In this document: positions 34,489-45,989 of the stretch, piece by piece | How positions within the stretch are numbered: position 1 is the first letter of the stretch | Layout: each line of letters begins with the position of its first letter | Assembly (NCBI GenBank): GCA_021292105.1 | Contig: CM037870.1 | Span: forward strand, 9,459,558-9,523,557 | Source of the DNA: Anadara kagoshimensis | Lineage: Eukaryota; Mollusca; Bivalvia; Arcoida; Arcidae | Direction: 5' to 3' | DNA length: 64,000 nt | Translations under genes and position numbers: made by a program | Notes under the pieces: model-generated | The model's database searches: none | Told to the model about the DNA's origin: nothing | What the model saw: the letters and a program-made list of their open reading frames with translations, nothing else

Positions 34489-36420
34489 TTATTCGAACAA
34501 ATTTGGTTTTACGATTTTTTCACATAAAAAGGTCCGATTCATTCTCGACATCTTTATCGGATGTACGAAATCTTTCTTTTCTGCAAGTCTTTTCAAAAAA
34601 AGAGCTCTTTCTCCGCCCCATAAGTACGTGGCATTGAAGAATACGATGTTTTCCTTTTTTGTTAAACCGAGAGATATAGTTGGGAATGCCATTTCTAAGA
34701 AAAACTTATGACGTGAAAATATATCCATATAAAATATAAATTCTTCTGAATATTGTGCTGGTAAGTACATGGCATCGCTAGGTCCAAAATAAATTCCCGT
34801 GTCGTACCCAGTATTTGTTCTCAAAGTCTCTTTGAATCGGGTGTACGCTTTAATACTTGTGTTACGTAATTCCTTTAACCCATTCTTATACGCAGTCAAT
34901 CCAAATGGCGATCCGTACCATCTCCATGTAGTTGTAAAGTTCTTGCCTCCCTTGAGTACATGTATCTCAAAAAGCTGAATTTTATCAAATTTGTAACGTA
35001 TAAGGCGTTTTGAATAGAGAAGTGAATCGTCCATTACGTAGAAGTAGCCATCAACACCGTAGTTCATCTGCATTGCCTGTAACATACACCTCTGAGGAAA
35101 ATAACTTACATTTGTTTCTATTTCAATAAATGACACCGGTTCTAACAAATCCTTCGTCTTGTTTTCAAACACAGTTTTGTTGTTACCACAATATACAATA
35201 TTAGGGAAATGTGGCCTATAAAGAGCCTCCAGGATTTTAACATTGGAGTAATGAGGAGAACTAAACGAAATAATCAACAGAATATTGTCATACTTCTTCA
35301 TATTCGAGAGATATGAGATATTTTTTTTGAGAATCTAAAATTTGGACATATGTGTAATATTCGATTTATAGATTTTTCTGGGATATAAGTTCTTTTTTGG
35401 CTTAATGATACAACGTTAAGTGCTTCTTCCTCTGGTATAAAGATCACGCTGGTGTTCCACTTTTTTGCTGTCTGACCTTTGATTTTTCTGCCAGCATTCC
35501 ATGTCATATTTTTCAGATGTATTCGTTTTGGTTCGGTATAGCTGATTGATTTCAAATCCTCTATCCACCGTGTAATTAACTTGCCATCGCTTCTTTTTAA
35601 ATAATATTTTGAATCATTTTAATGACAAATCCGATACACACTCAAAAAAGGAATATTTGTTTTCGCAGTCCACTCATTTAAAAACTTCGAAAGATTTTCT
35701 GTTTTGAAATATAAGTCCATTTCTTGTAAAGTAATCTTTGTAATAAGAGTGTGGGTTTCTTTTTGAGAACGCGTTTGGAGGATAAAATGCGATATTACCT
35801 CCTATTTCCCACAGCAATCTTTGTGACCAATATGATCGCCAAATATCAGCCACACAAAACTTACAGTAGTTGGTAAAATCAAGCCCCAGAATGCATCATA
35901 TAAATAAAGGGTATTTTGTGCATTGGATGGCGAATACGAATAACTTCTTCATCAAAACAGGAGGGACCTAACACTGAAGGTGACATTGAAGGAATTCGTC
36001 GTCGTTTTTCAGTAAGTCTAAATTTTGCATCTACATCCGGGTCACCATTAGACGACTTTGCTGAATAAGTGGTGTCCTCCATTTTCCCAAGTGTATATGA
36101 ATGTGAAAAGTTTTCTCCTATTTGACTGAGAGGATATCCCACGAGGCCACATACTTCCTTGCCCAAAATGTCTATACGGATTGAAGGTATTGCTCTCCCC
36201 CGTATACATCAATCCTGTAGTTTCTTCAGTGTAAGTAAACCGTTTAAGGTTATCTAGTGGCCTGTTGTCATCCGCATCGTATATTACTTTTGCGCCATTT
36301 GCAATTGCATACAAATATCCAACATTTTTTCGCGAATAACTTTTCACGGGTAAAAAGGTGTAATTTGAAAACCCTAGTCTTTCTTGCTGTTCTATGCTCA
36401 AAAACTCGCAGTTGGGAAAC
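34489..36420 (-). pseudogene. DUF288/STELLO-like putative glycosyltransferase, main exon, copy A (frame-disrupted)
   Basis: This is the counterpart of the open exon at 57410-59345. The C-terminal 270 codons (34489-35301) are intact. From about 35321 to 36375 the frame is broken by about a dozen one-base insertions or deletions relative to copy B, for example a T-run at 35321-35328, and changes near 35605, 35621, 35667, 35728, 35855, 35947, 35963, 36009, 36087 and 36137. Recognisable pieces survive in several frames, including YSRKNVGYLYAIANGAK, NPYRHFGQGSMWPRG and DPDVDAKFRLT. Substitutions are few, and indels are nearly absent in the adjoining 830 bp, so local consensus error is as likely as true pseudogenisation. 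The splice acceptor at its 5' end (CTACATTCAG on the - strand) and the intron to 37595 are kept, so it is not a retrocopy. Confidence 0.85.
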
Positions 36421-36489
36421 CTGAATGTAGAAAAGATACGATAACAATATCACTATATTTGTATTATCGTTTTAGATACCCTTTTTTCC

Positions 36490-36615
36490 CCTGATAAGCC
36501 TAGACTTGCAGTATCTCTGGGTCAACAATTTATTTGTAACCAGCTAACTTTGTTGTATAAAGCTCCTGTAGTTGGAACAAGCTCTAGCGTAGCGCATTAT
36601 TTTGGAAAAAACATA
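36490..36615 (+). mobile_element. Foldback inner segment (copy A), in the STELLO-like intron
   Basis: AAGCCTAGACTTGCAGTATC, CAACAATTTATTTG, TTGTTGTATAAAGCTCC and TGGAACAAGCTCTAGCGTAG match the inner half of the family's + arm. The rest of the element follows at 36955-37475 in reverse orientation. Confidence 0.8.
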
Positions 36616-36954
36616 AGTTGAGTTTTTTACAGTCAGATAAATCACGAGTTGGTATTGAATAGGACACAAAACACTCTTCGAGGGCAATAGCTACTCTTGA
36701 TATTTCCGAACTAAAAAATTCCGAATCCCAAGTAGTAATATTACATTTGAACATCGTTTATTTCAATCACCATTCTCTTGTTTAGGCTTATATCCGCCAA
36801 TTTAAGAATTCATCAATTTCTAATTATTGTCAGAGATTGTGATAAAATACCGCCTCAAGTTACAATATTCTGAAAGTGTTTCAATTGTTTATTTTTTATA
36901 CAACCAAGTATTGAAAAGGTAACTTTATTAATTTTCTTAGTGTTGTTTAATTCT

Positions 36955-37475
36955 CAAATTTGAAACTTTATGACAAATGTGATGACTTCATTTTTCTATT
37001 GTCAACTTTCCTTTTCTATACAGCAATATACCTGCTTCTCCTGCTTATGGTGTATTTTTTCCCAATTAATACGCTATGGTAGAGCTTGTTCCCACTACAG
37101 GTACTTTGTACAACGAAGCAGGCTGCTTGCAAATAAATTGTTAAAACTCAGGGATATTGCAAACCTTGGCTTATCGAGGCCTTCAAAATGTTTTATGGCC
37201 GTCATCACAGTTGATAAGTTTGATGTCTCTTTGTCCAGGATTGCCTTGGATATATTTGACGTCCCAAAGTTCCATGTTCCTTTCACAATTTTGATTACAC
37301 ACGTGACGGGTGTAGCTAGCTAAACAGGAGGTGCTTACCCTTCCGAAGCACCCGGCCTCACTTTCCTGGTGGAAGTTCACGTGTCTAACCTAACTTGTTA
37401 GTTTCAAAGTTTTTACTTTGCTTCTGGATTGTGATTCAGACTTGGATTAGTATGTTTGTTTTTGATACTTATTCT
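36955..37475 (-). mobile_element. Foldback element, long arm (copy A)
   Basis: Runs from TTTATGACAAATGTGATGAC and GCAATATACCTGCTTCTCC through GCTATGGTAGAGCTTG, GACGTCCCAAAGTTCC, TTACACACGTGACGGGTGTA and TTCCGAAGCACCCGGCC, to GTATGTTTGTTTTTGAT. Several open frames on both strands are shadows of it. It lies in the intron between the two STELLO-like exons. Confidence 0.88.
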
Positions 37476-37594
37476 GCAGAACATAATAATTATTCTGTAA
37501 ACTTTCAATGTCTCGTAAGTAGAACGAATCTCTGTTTTCTGTTCATCCTAGAGCTAGTAAGTGTGATGATAATCAGCCTATATCATTTACTTAC

Positions 37595-37744
37595 GCCCAG
37601 TTATTTGGTGTTTTTGCATCACCAACAATTACTACCCTCCATCCCGGTATCTGTGCCAAATATTTGATGTCCTCTGTGGGAGGGGCTATAGTGGTGACCA
37701 CAATCCACTTATCAGCTTTCTGTGTTGTGGGTATCTTCAGATAT
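37595..37744 (-). CDS. DUF288/STELLO-like gene, upstream exon, copy A
   Basis: An exon of 150 bp on the - strand, found by reading for domain content. It opens after a TTTTATTTTATACAG acceptor and encodes YLKIPTTQKADKWIVVTTIA, then PPTEDIKYLAQIPGWRVVIV and GDAKTPNNW. It ends with two bases of an alanine codon before GTAAGT. The WIVVTT, PTEDIK, GWRVVIVGD and TPNNW blocks are the N-terminal signature of the DUF288 family. Its phase fits the main exon starting at 36420, giving NNWAFPNCEF across the junction. It differs from copy B by one residue (GDA versus GDT). The exon with the start codon and any membrane anchor was not found. Confidence 0.85.
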
Positions 37745-37849
37745 CTGTATAAAATAAAACAGAACGTTTGAATTAAATTTTTATGTAATATTATTATATC
37801 CGGTTATCATATTTAGTATACACTACATTTAACAAGATATATGTCGGTT

Positions 37850-38890
37850 TATGTCCAAATAACAATACCAAACATAGAACTTCTACAAAGAAGTGAGACC
37901 GGGTGAACCGAAAGGTACACATGCCATTTCTAATCAGCTCCATTCACCATATAAACATGGAACAACAGATATATCCGGGTCAAGTACATAAGTAGATACA
38001 TAGACATCATAGTGATAAGCCTAGGCTTCTATATCACCTAGACAACAATTTATTTATAAGCAGCCTGATGAGTTGTACGTATGAACCCCCCTATAGTGGG
38101 AACAAGATTAACGATAGCGTATTTATTATGAACCGAATACACCATAAGTAATTATACATTATGTTGATGTCGTGCGTTTTAGCAAACTTGAAATAAAGAT
38201 ACCATTGATTCTTCTGCTTAATATTTGGATTTGTACCTCAATTATGACGACAGTCTACATTTTAAGCTATATGGCAAACGTGATGAATGTTTCTATAGTC
38301 AACTTTTCTTTTCTATGCATCAATACAACTGCTTCTCCTGCTTATGGTGTTTTACAATGAGTGGGCTATTTTTCACTACACTAGATCTTGTTCCCACAAT
38401 AGAAACTTTATGCAACGAAGGAAGTTTACAAGAAAGCAAGAAATGCAGAAATATAGTCTAGTAAGACAGGATCCCGAGGACTTGGAATTAAATGTTAAAA
38501 TCTTCTTTGTTTATGACTTTAATTATTTAATCAAAAATGGTGAAGTTGAATGTTGAATAAAAAAGAAATTAAACAAAAGAATTGTAGGGACATTGGAAGC
38601 CTTACTTATCAAGTTTTATGGCCGTCACCTCATTATTGTTGATAAGTATAATGGCTCTGCTTCCAAGCTAATACTTGATATATTTGACGCCCAATAGTTC
38701 CATGCTCTTTTTATTCCCAATTAGATTTTAAACATGACAATTGTAGCGAGTTAGACAGGATGTGCTTATTCTTCCGGAACACCCGGTCTCACATTCCAGT
38801 TTGATGTTTACGTGTTGAAATTGACATTCCAGTTACCATCATTGCTAATGTGCTTTTGAAGTTTTGATGTGATTTTAACATGGAATTGGC
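37850..38890. mobile_element. Foldback element with both arms (copy A)
   Basis: The left arm has GGTTTATGTCCAAATAACAA, AGTGAGACCGGGTGAACC and ATATCCGGGTCAAG. The centre has AAGCCTAGGCTTCTATATC. The right arm, in reverse, has TTTATGGCCGTCACCTCATT, GACGCCCAATAGTTCC, TTCCGGAACACCCGGTC and a GATTTTAACATGGAATTGG end. Diverged, about 1 kb. It includes a single copy (37991-38016) of the 26-bp unit that is amplified in copy B. Confidence 0.82.
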
Positions 38891-39329
38891 ATATTAAATT
38901 ATATGTGTGAATATGTACAAGTTATAGCATGACAATTGGGCCAATCTATGATTTACTGACCAAAAACACGAACTTTCTCTTCGGTCGATATTCTTGTTTT
39001 TGATTACAGGTCGAACTTATCAACATGTTTTAATTTTTTAATAAAACCGAAGAAAACGCGGCGCTTTTGAATACACTACAATATAGTTTGATAGAAACGA
39101 GAAAGAATTATAGGGTAATGTGTCTTTTAGTTTTTTTTAGGTGTTTGAAAAAGGTATTCTAATTAGATCGTCTATATTGCCCGCAAAGCAATTTTGAAGA
39201 GGGAGTCATGTATGTTGGAGTCTCAAAAAATTGTTGTAAAATTTCGTTTGATGACAGATAAAATCGAATTTGGATGATTCTTTGTCAAACATTCTGATCA
39301 CTTTTATGAAAACTGTAGAATAATTGACG

Positions 39330-39625
39330 CTTTTTGCTAACAAAAATACTAACCCATGTCCGAATCACAATCCAAAAGCAAAGCAAAATTTTTGGAATTA
39401 ACAAGTTATGTTAGACACGTGAACTTCCACCAGGGATCTTAAACTGGGTGCTCCGGAAGGGTAAGCACCTCCGGGTTAGCTAGCTTAACTCTTCACGTGT
39501 GTAAGTAAAAGTAAAAAGTAAAAGTTGACAACAGAAAAAAATCATCACGTTTGTCATCAAGTTTCAAATGTAGCCGTTCGTGGGCGTCATAATTAAGGTA
39601 TAAGCAGAACTTGAGGGAGGAATCG
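39330..39625 (+). mobile_element. Foldback element, arm (copy A)
   Basis: Contains CTAACCCATGTCCGAATCAC, GACACGTGAACTTCCACC, CTGGGTGCTCCGGAAGGG, GGTTAGCTAGCTTAAC and ATCATCACGTTTGTCATC. It ends in the AATTAAGGTATAAGCAG inner segment with a deletion in the middle. Confidence 0.87.
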
Positions 39626-39654
39626 GTCATATCTTTTATTTCATGCTCACTAGG

Positions 39655-39656
39655 AT

Positions 39657-39699
<43 letters not shown>
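39655..39699. repeat. (GA)n microsatellite at the LINE 3' end (copy A)
   Basis: Uninterrupted AG dinucleotides; on the LINE strand it is a (TC)n tail. The same run is at 63499-63540 in copy B. Confidence 0.95.
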
Positions 39700-39704
<5 letters not shown>

Positions 39705-39793
39705 CGTAAATATCACAATTGGTGGTTGAATAGTTTTAAAGTCATTCAGTACAATGTGACATCGATGTCCAGGCATAATAAATAGATATAAAT

Positions 39794-41167
39794 TTAAGTT
39801 ATTACAATATTGTGGAATTGTTGCCATTCTTTCATAAATTTTTCAAGATTATTTTTGCTTGTAGCGATATTTTTTTCAATTTTGTACATATCAGCCAAAA
39901 TATACTTAAATGAATCTATTGACAGGGATTTGCCAAGACATCTAGTTTTATAAATATAATATTTTATTTGGACTATAATCAAATTTTTTATTCTGTTATT
40001 TAAACTAAAGTCTCCTAATATAAAATGAAGTTTTGTAAAATCTATTAGTATGCTGTTTTGTAAAAACCAGGTATCTAGTTCTTCTAAAAAATTTTGCACA
40101 TATTCACATTCCCAGAAGAGATGAATAACAGTTTCATTACTTTGTTTACAAAAAGTACATTTTGGATCATTTCTTAAATTAATCTTAACAAAAAGGCGTT
40201 AGTAACGATAATATTATTAACAATTCTGTATTGAAACCATTGCAGTTTTGTACTTGATGTTGTTGAAAAAATTAATTTATAGATTTCTTTCCACGTTTCT
40301 GTATTTAAATCTTCAAAGATTTCTTGTCCTTTTAACCTAGCGGTTGGTATCATATTATTTTGCTTCAAGATTTTGTACATGTCTTTTGAACCTTTCTTAC
40401 TGATAAAAAATATTTTTAAACTCACCGGAATAAATGGGTTTTCAACTATAGAAACAGGCGCTTGATTATTCTTTTTCAACATGTATTTCACCGATGAAAT
40501 TATACCATTATAGTCTACAAAATTTATATTACAATTAAAACACTTGTTAAAACTTTTGAGGTCTAAAAAATTTCCATCTATATCGAGTAAGTCGTTAACA
40601 AATTTAATACCTTTCTCGTATAATTTTCTAAAAAAACGTGGATTTATTCCCCGTTTTTATGTAACTATTGTACCAAAGGAAGTTTTTAGAAGGTTGCTTG
40701 TAAGTTTTTAATGTGTGACATGTTTTGATTAACAATAACCATGCTTTAAAGACGTCAATCCAAAAATTGTTTTTTATCTTTTCAATATTTTCAGTTATAA
40801 AGTCCTCCCCAACACTAAGTAATTTGTGGATATCTATTTGAGAATTCAGAATTTCTTTCCAACTGCTTTCTTCATGTAGTAGCCTCCTTATCCAAGTAGT
40901 TTTAAGAGCATTTATATAAGAAATCAAATGAACCATTTTTAACCCTCCCTCTTTGTACTCTTTTATTAAAACATCTCTTTTGACTCTACCAGTAGAACTA
41001 TCCCATATGAAGTGATATAAAATTGTATTAAGTTCAGTAATAATTTTCAGTTTTGGATTTGGTAATGAAATAAATAAATGTTTTAATTGTGAGATGAGGA
41101 GTGTTTTTATCACTGTGATTTTTCCAATCGGAGTGAGATTTCGTTTTTTCCATGACTTTATTAACAT
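39794..41167 (-). pseudogene. LINE ORF2 C-terminal region with zf-RVT knuckle
   Basis: Three open pieces (40628-41167, 40174-40491, 39794-40099) separated by frameshifts. They read SWKKRNLTPIGKITVIKTLL, then SLPNPKLKI, then YKEGGLKMVHLISY, which is the thumb/post-RT region of LINEs. WFQYRIVNN follows, and around 40100-40175 there is a CTFC...HLFWEC pattern, the zinc-binding knuckle called zf-RVT. This region binds template RNA in studied elements. It is not translatable as it stands. Confidence 0.85.
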
Positions 41168-41178
41168 CCGTACTGTAT

Positions 41179-42584
41179 TTAATTTCTGTTCGAAGTTAAT
41201 TTTGGTATTTTATCTATATCTACATTAAATATAATACCAAGTAATGAAAAACAAGTATTGCCCCAGTGTAAGTCATAGTCTATACATAGTTTCTCTTCAC
41301 TGTATTTTTTATTTCCTATCCAAATAATTTGAGTTTTGTCAAAATTTATTTTAAGACTCGAAATGTTTGCAAAAACATCAAGTTCGCATAAAGCTTGTCG
41401 TAACGAAAGTTCAGATCCGTCCAATATAAGACAAGTATCATCTGCAAATAGAGATATTTTAGATTCAGTAAGATTTGTTCTAATTCCTTTTTTTTTCACA
41501 TTATTTCGAATTTTTATTGCTAAAATCTCAACACATAGTAAAAAGATATATGGTGACAAAGGGTCCCCTTGTCTACAGCCTCTTTTAATTTGAAAGAAGT
41601 TTGTTAAATTTCCTCCTTGCGTAACTGCAGCTTTAATATCTTTATAGAAACTAGAAATCCATTTTCTTATAGAAATTCCAAAATTAAAAAAGTTAATACT
41701 TTGTCTAAAAAGGACCAAGAGATGGAATCGAAAGCCTTTTCGAAGTCTACTAATAATAATAACCCAGGAATATCATTGTATTCAGTATATTGCATTATAT
41801 CGTATATTAGTCTAGTATTTTCTCCAATATATCTCCCTGGAATGAAACCAGTTTGTTCTTTACCCATTATATTATTTAAAGACGGTTTAATTCTGTTCGC
41901 TATAACCCCTGAGCCTATTTTATATACCGTATTAAGAAGAGTAATTGGGCGCCAATTTTTCAATAAGTGTTTAGGTTTTCCTTCTTTTGGTATACATGTT
42001 ATTATTCCCTCCCTTTGTGTTACTGAAAGTTGTCCATTTTTATACCCATAATTTAAAGATCGAATAATAAAGGGCCCAATGTCGTTCCAAAATACTTTAA
42101 AAAATTCAACAGTAAAATCATCAGAGCCAGGACTTTTATCATTTTTCATATTCTTTAATGTATATAAAGCTTCTTTTTCAGTAATAACACCTTCTAAACG
42201 ATCAGATTCGCTTTTGGTTAATTTTGAATACTCACAATTGTTGAGATAGTCGTTTAAATCTACCTCTAAAATATTACGGTTTTCAGAGTACAGATTACTA
42301 TAAAAACTTCCAATTTCTTTCAAAATTTCTTTTTGATCAGTTATGATATCTCCGTTATTTTTTTCTATTCTAGGTATAATTTTATTCAAATAATTTTTTT
42401 TTCCAAGTTGCAGAAAAATTTTGTTGGTTTTATTGCCCTCTGTTACCCATTTAACTCGCGATCTAACAATAGAACTTTTGATTTTTTCTTTTCTGACATT
42501 CTCTAATTGTACCCGTTTACCCTCTAATATACCAACATTTTGATCATTTAAATTTTCTTCCAAGTACTTTATGCCATCCAACAA
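41179..42584 (-). pseudogene. LINE reverse transcriptase domain
   Basis: Two overlapping frames, 41667-42584 and 41179-41718, offset by one base in a T-run near 41690. Motifs seen in order: NDKSPGSDDFTVEFFK, NWRPITLLNTVYKIGS, QTGFIPGRYIGENTRL, VDFEKAFDSISW (motif A), RGCRQGDPLSPYIF (motif B) and FADDTCLILDG (motif C, FADD where most elements have YADD). The catalytic aspartates are kept. The frame is shared with the endonuclease only after a one-base shift near 42575. Confidence 0.92.
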
Positions 42585-43282
42585 TTTTGTCTCTTGATTT
42601 TCTTTTTGTTTTTTTTTACATAACTCGCGTATGAAATAGTTTTACCCCTGATTTCCACCAATAAAGTTTCTAAAAATAATTGATCATTAATATTGAATTG
42701 AACGGAGTCAAGTGGTATTTTATCAATATTATCTAAATCATAGACTGGGATTGCATATTGTAATTTGGTTTTACTTATTAATTCTTTTATTGTTTTAATG
42801 TATTGTAAGTCATATAATAAAGAACTGTTAAATTTCCATAATCTTCTTCCCCTAATAAATTCGTTCAACGTCATTTGTAATTGGACTAATGAATGATCTG
42901 AACGATAACCTGGTTTTATAAAAGCTTGAAATGTATCTGTCGATAAAGTTTCACTTAATATGAAGAAATCTAATCTTGCTTGTTTTAGAGGATTCTTTCT
43001 TCTCCAAGTATATCTTTTCAAATTTGGATTAAGCTCTTTAAATGCATCTATGCAATCATTTTCCTGCATAAAATCTAATAATTTGTTTCTGGCATTTGGG
43101 TTATTTGTACGAATGTAATTGAATGAGTCTAAATCAGGGTCCAAGCAAAGATTAAAGTCACCACAGATAATAAAATTATTTCCAAATTCACCAATTATTT
43201 CAAAGATATTGTTATAGAAAATCGGGTCATCTTTATTAGGGCCATATAGGTTTACAAGAGTTATTTTTCCGTATGTAAACAT
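42569..43282 (-). pseudogene. LINE apurinic-type endonuclease, C-terminal half
   Basis: Reads KITLVNLYGPN, then FIICGDFNLCLDP, then RYTWRRKNPLKQARLDFF and GYRSDHSLVQL. GDFN and SDH are conserved catalytic motifs of the exonuclease-endonuclease-phosphatase fold used by LINEs to nick target DNA. The N-terminal catalytic residues are missing because the element is truncated just upstream. The ATG at the start is internal. The frame runs into the RT frame with a one-base offset. Confidence 0.88.
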
Positions 43283-43350
43283 CTTACCTGTGAATAATCT
43301 GGTATCATTAACATTTTTATAGTAAACATGTTTGTACTTAATCAGCTTTA

Positions 43351-44820
43351 GGTATTATTCAGGAATTTAAGGTGCCAAACCATCAGTAAAATATGAATAA
43401 TAACGATATGTATACTTCTGTAATAATTGACGCATCGCTGACCACGTCGACAATGTTCCGCCAAGGCCCGACATGCTTGGATTAGACGCAAAAACAATGA
43501 AAACTCTTGAGATTGTGATTTGAACATTGAGGTTCATCAAAAATATTGGCAAAATTTGTGAAACAAAAGGGATAACTAATCAGACAAAGAAAAATATGTA
43601 CAGAACAGAGCCAGATGGAGAGATTTCATCAACGTCTTAAACTCTAGACTGAGTGAGAGGCCAAAATAAAATAAATGAACGTCCAGGTATACTGATATAG
43701 ATTGGTGATTCTTTAACATCCGCAGTGGAACATAATAACAATTTAATAACATTAATTAAATTAAAAAGCGTGAATTTGTTTAGAAAAACAGAATAGCGAT
43801 ATGAAAACAGACTTAATACAAATTGTTTTTGGACATTCTGTGTTATTAATTTGTACAATTTAGGATTAGTAGAATAATTGAAGGTTTTTCAATTTGACTT
43901 AAACTTTACCATCTGTTATGGGCGTAAATTTTTTTTCAACAAAAACACCTTTCAAGATAAAAAAGATCTATCGATGACTATAGTAGATATTTAAAAATAA
44001 AACAAACAAATAATCCAGTCCATGAAACAATTGTGATATTTTCAGGAAGGTTTACTGTTTTACATTTGAGAGTGATTTTGTCAGTTTTGTTCTCCAATTT
44101 GCTTTCTGATCAATATAATCTAGATAACCAATAAAATCTGTTTAAATCTTTATTAACTAATATGTGATTTCGATTTGAAGATGGACATGTATGAACGTGT
44201 TTTATTATACGATGTATATACTTTCAAGTTGAGTTTGGGCATGACATATCCCTCTACATCAATATTGCTGATGAGGTACTCACCTTTCATTCCAGTTGAA
44301 CGATAAAATGTTTTTTATCTTGGATGTATATTTTATTGTTGATGGCATCATTCCCGATAATTCGAGCTGTGTTTCAAATATAAAAATGAAGAATGAAAAC
44401 GTTGCAGCTAACACAAAACATCTGAAAAACAATTTCTGTATATAACGTTTCATTTTTCGTAACTAGTTGCTTAAACAAGAAGTGGCGCCTAGCGAAAACA
44501 GTGTTTTCTGTCAACTATCCTGCAGCAGGTTTGACACTCCTGTACAGTTTATAACCAATACTTGACACGTTTCATTATGAACAGATTTTGTCGGGTGACT
44601 AAATTATAAACATATCATGTCAAAATTGGAAGACATTTTGTCGATCTAACATTTTCCCTAAGGGCCGTCTGAAAATCTGCGCTCGTATGATTTGCAAAAA
44701 AAAGAAATAATAAAAAAATAAAAATCAAAAACACAGATTAAAAATTACAAAAAGTTTATAATTTATTACATTCCATGAGGATTTAACAGAGCAGGTAAAT
44801 TTTGCAAACAAGGCTGATCA
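43351..44820. other. Non-coding, nothing recognised
   Basis: AT-rich sequence upstream (on the LINE strand) of the LINE. Short open frames at 43367-43552 and 43637-43858 on the - strand have no recognisable domain. CTGATGA at about 44269 was examined as a possible ribozyme and rejected. Confidence 0.5.
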
Positions 44821-44834
44821 ACCCCCTCCCCTAC

Positions 44835-45110
44835 ACAAAAATGTTGTATGACCGTCACTACATTATTGTTGATAAGTACTATTTTTCTAATTCCTAATAA
44901 TCTATGACATATTTAACATCCCATAATTCCTTTCATTCTCAATTTTGATTACACACGTGCCGGATGTAGATACCTAGACAGAAGATACTTGCTCTTCCGG
45001 AGCACCCGGTCTGGCTGACGTGGTGGAAGTTCACGTGTCTAACTAAATGTGCCATGTTTTTACTTTATTTTTGGGATTGAGGTGGATGCATATGTTTTTA
45101 ATGTTTCTGA
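44835..45110 (-). mobile_element. Foldback element, partial arm
   Basis: TGTATGACCGTCACTACATT, TTACACACGTGCCGGATGTA, TTCCGGAGCACCCGGTC and GGTGGAAGTTCACGTG are in family order. Confidence 0.82.
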
Positions 45111-45199
45111 CGTAAAAAACTCTGGTGTGGATTTGTTCCATATGAGAAAATGAAAGTGTTCATATAACATAACTATATATTATGTATCTGTATAAAACA

Positions 45200-45500
45200 T
45201 CTCAAGGGACACTTACCCTTCCGGGACACCAGGCTTCTTTTCCCTTGTAAAGGTTCACGTATTTAACCTAACTTTCTAGCTTCAAAGTTTTTACTGTACT
45301 TTTTGCTTGTGGTTTAGACATTGATTGGTATTTTTGTTTGATTTTTTTTTTGCTAGATGAAAGTTACTTCTCTTGCAGAGCACCCGACCTACCTTCCATA
45401 TTGTTTAAATCATTTTGGTTGTTTGTAAAGTATTAACTTTGCGTTTGCGATTGCGATTTAGGCTTGCATTTATATCCTTGTATTTCATTTACAAAAGCGA
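45200..45500 (-). mobile_element. Two diverged foldback termini in tandem
   Basis: A first terminus with ACTTACCCTTCCGGGACACC and AAGGTTCACG ends near 45345. A second with TTCTCTTGCAGAGCACCCGA and TTAACTTTGCGTTTGCGATT follows to about 45490. Confidence 0.65.
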
Positions 45501-45989
45501 CATTTTATACACAATGGAAGTGCATATGTCGGAAAACCTCATGCATTAGTGTTAACTTTTCATAAGGTCAATACAAAAATTGATTTCTTTTTAGATGTGT
45601 TGCAATATTTTATTCCTGCAGGCTTTATGTGTAAACATAGACTGCTTTGGAGGTAAATAATATCGAATATTTTTTTAAAGTTGGTATCGTAATGTATACG
45701 AGGTATATTTTATGATTCTAAATAGACTGGTGTGATAACAATGTTATAATTATGATGGTGTCGATCTAGTCATGAATAGATACAATAATGATGATGCAGC
45801 TTTAAACAGAAAAGCCACTCACCCCGTCTATAATGACGCTGAAATGAAGGGAGAAATCGAGGTACCCATAGAAAACAACCTACTTGTGGCAGGAAATCTG
45901 ACATACTTTGTCACAATACATCTTGCATAAATTATGTTAGAATTCTAATTTTACATTCCTTTCCGTTTATAAAGTGAATAATGATTAAA

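Larger units (their letters stand above)
39700..43350 (-). mobile_element. Non-LTR retrotransposon (APE-type LINE), 5'-truncated and decayed
   Basis: On the - strand, in order: the C-terminal half of an apurinic-type endonuclease, reverse transcriptase, and a C-terminal region with a cysteine/histidine knuckle. The reading frame is broken at least four or five times. The N-terminal part of the endonuclease and any ORF1 are missing, so it is 5'-truncated. The 3' end is next to a (TC)n tract. The clade is not certain; the RT wording is L1/Tx1-like. Its 3' part also appears at 63541-64000, so it was present before the A/B duplication arose. Confidence 0.9.

Noticed and set aside
34489-36420. Copy A of the STELLO-like gene as a processed retrocopy
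   Set aside because: The intron and the upstream exon are present at the same distance as in copy B, and no poly(A) tract is seen.
44255-44310. CTGATGAG on the + strand as a further hammerhead core
   Set aside because: No GAAA follows a stem II, and no flanking complementary stem I is present.
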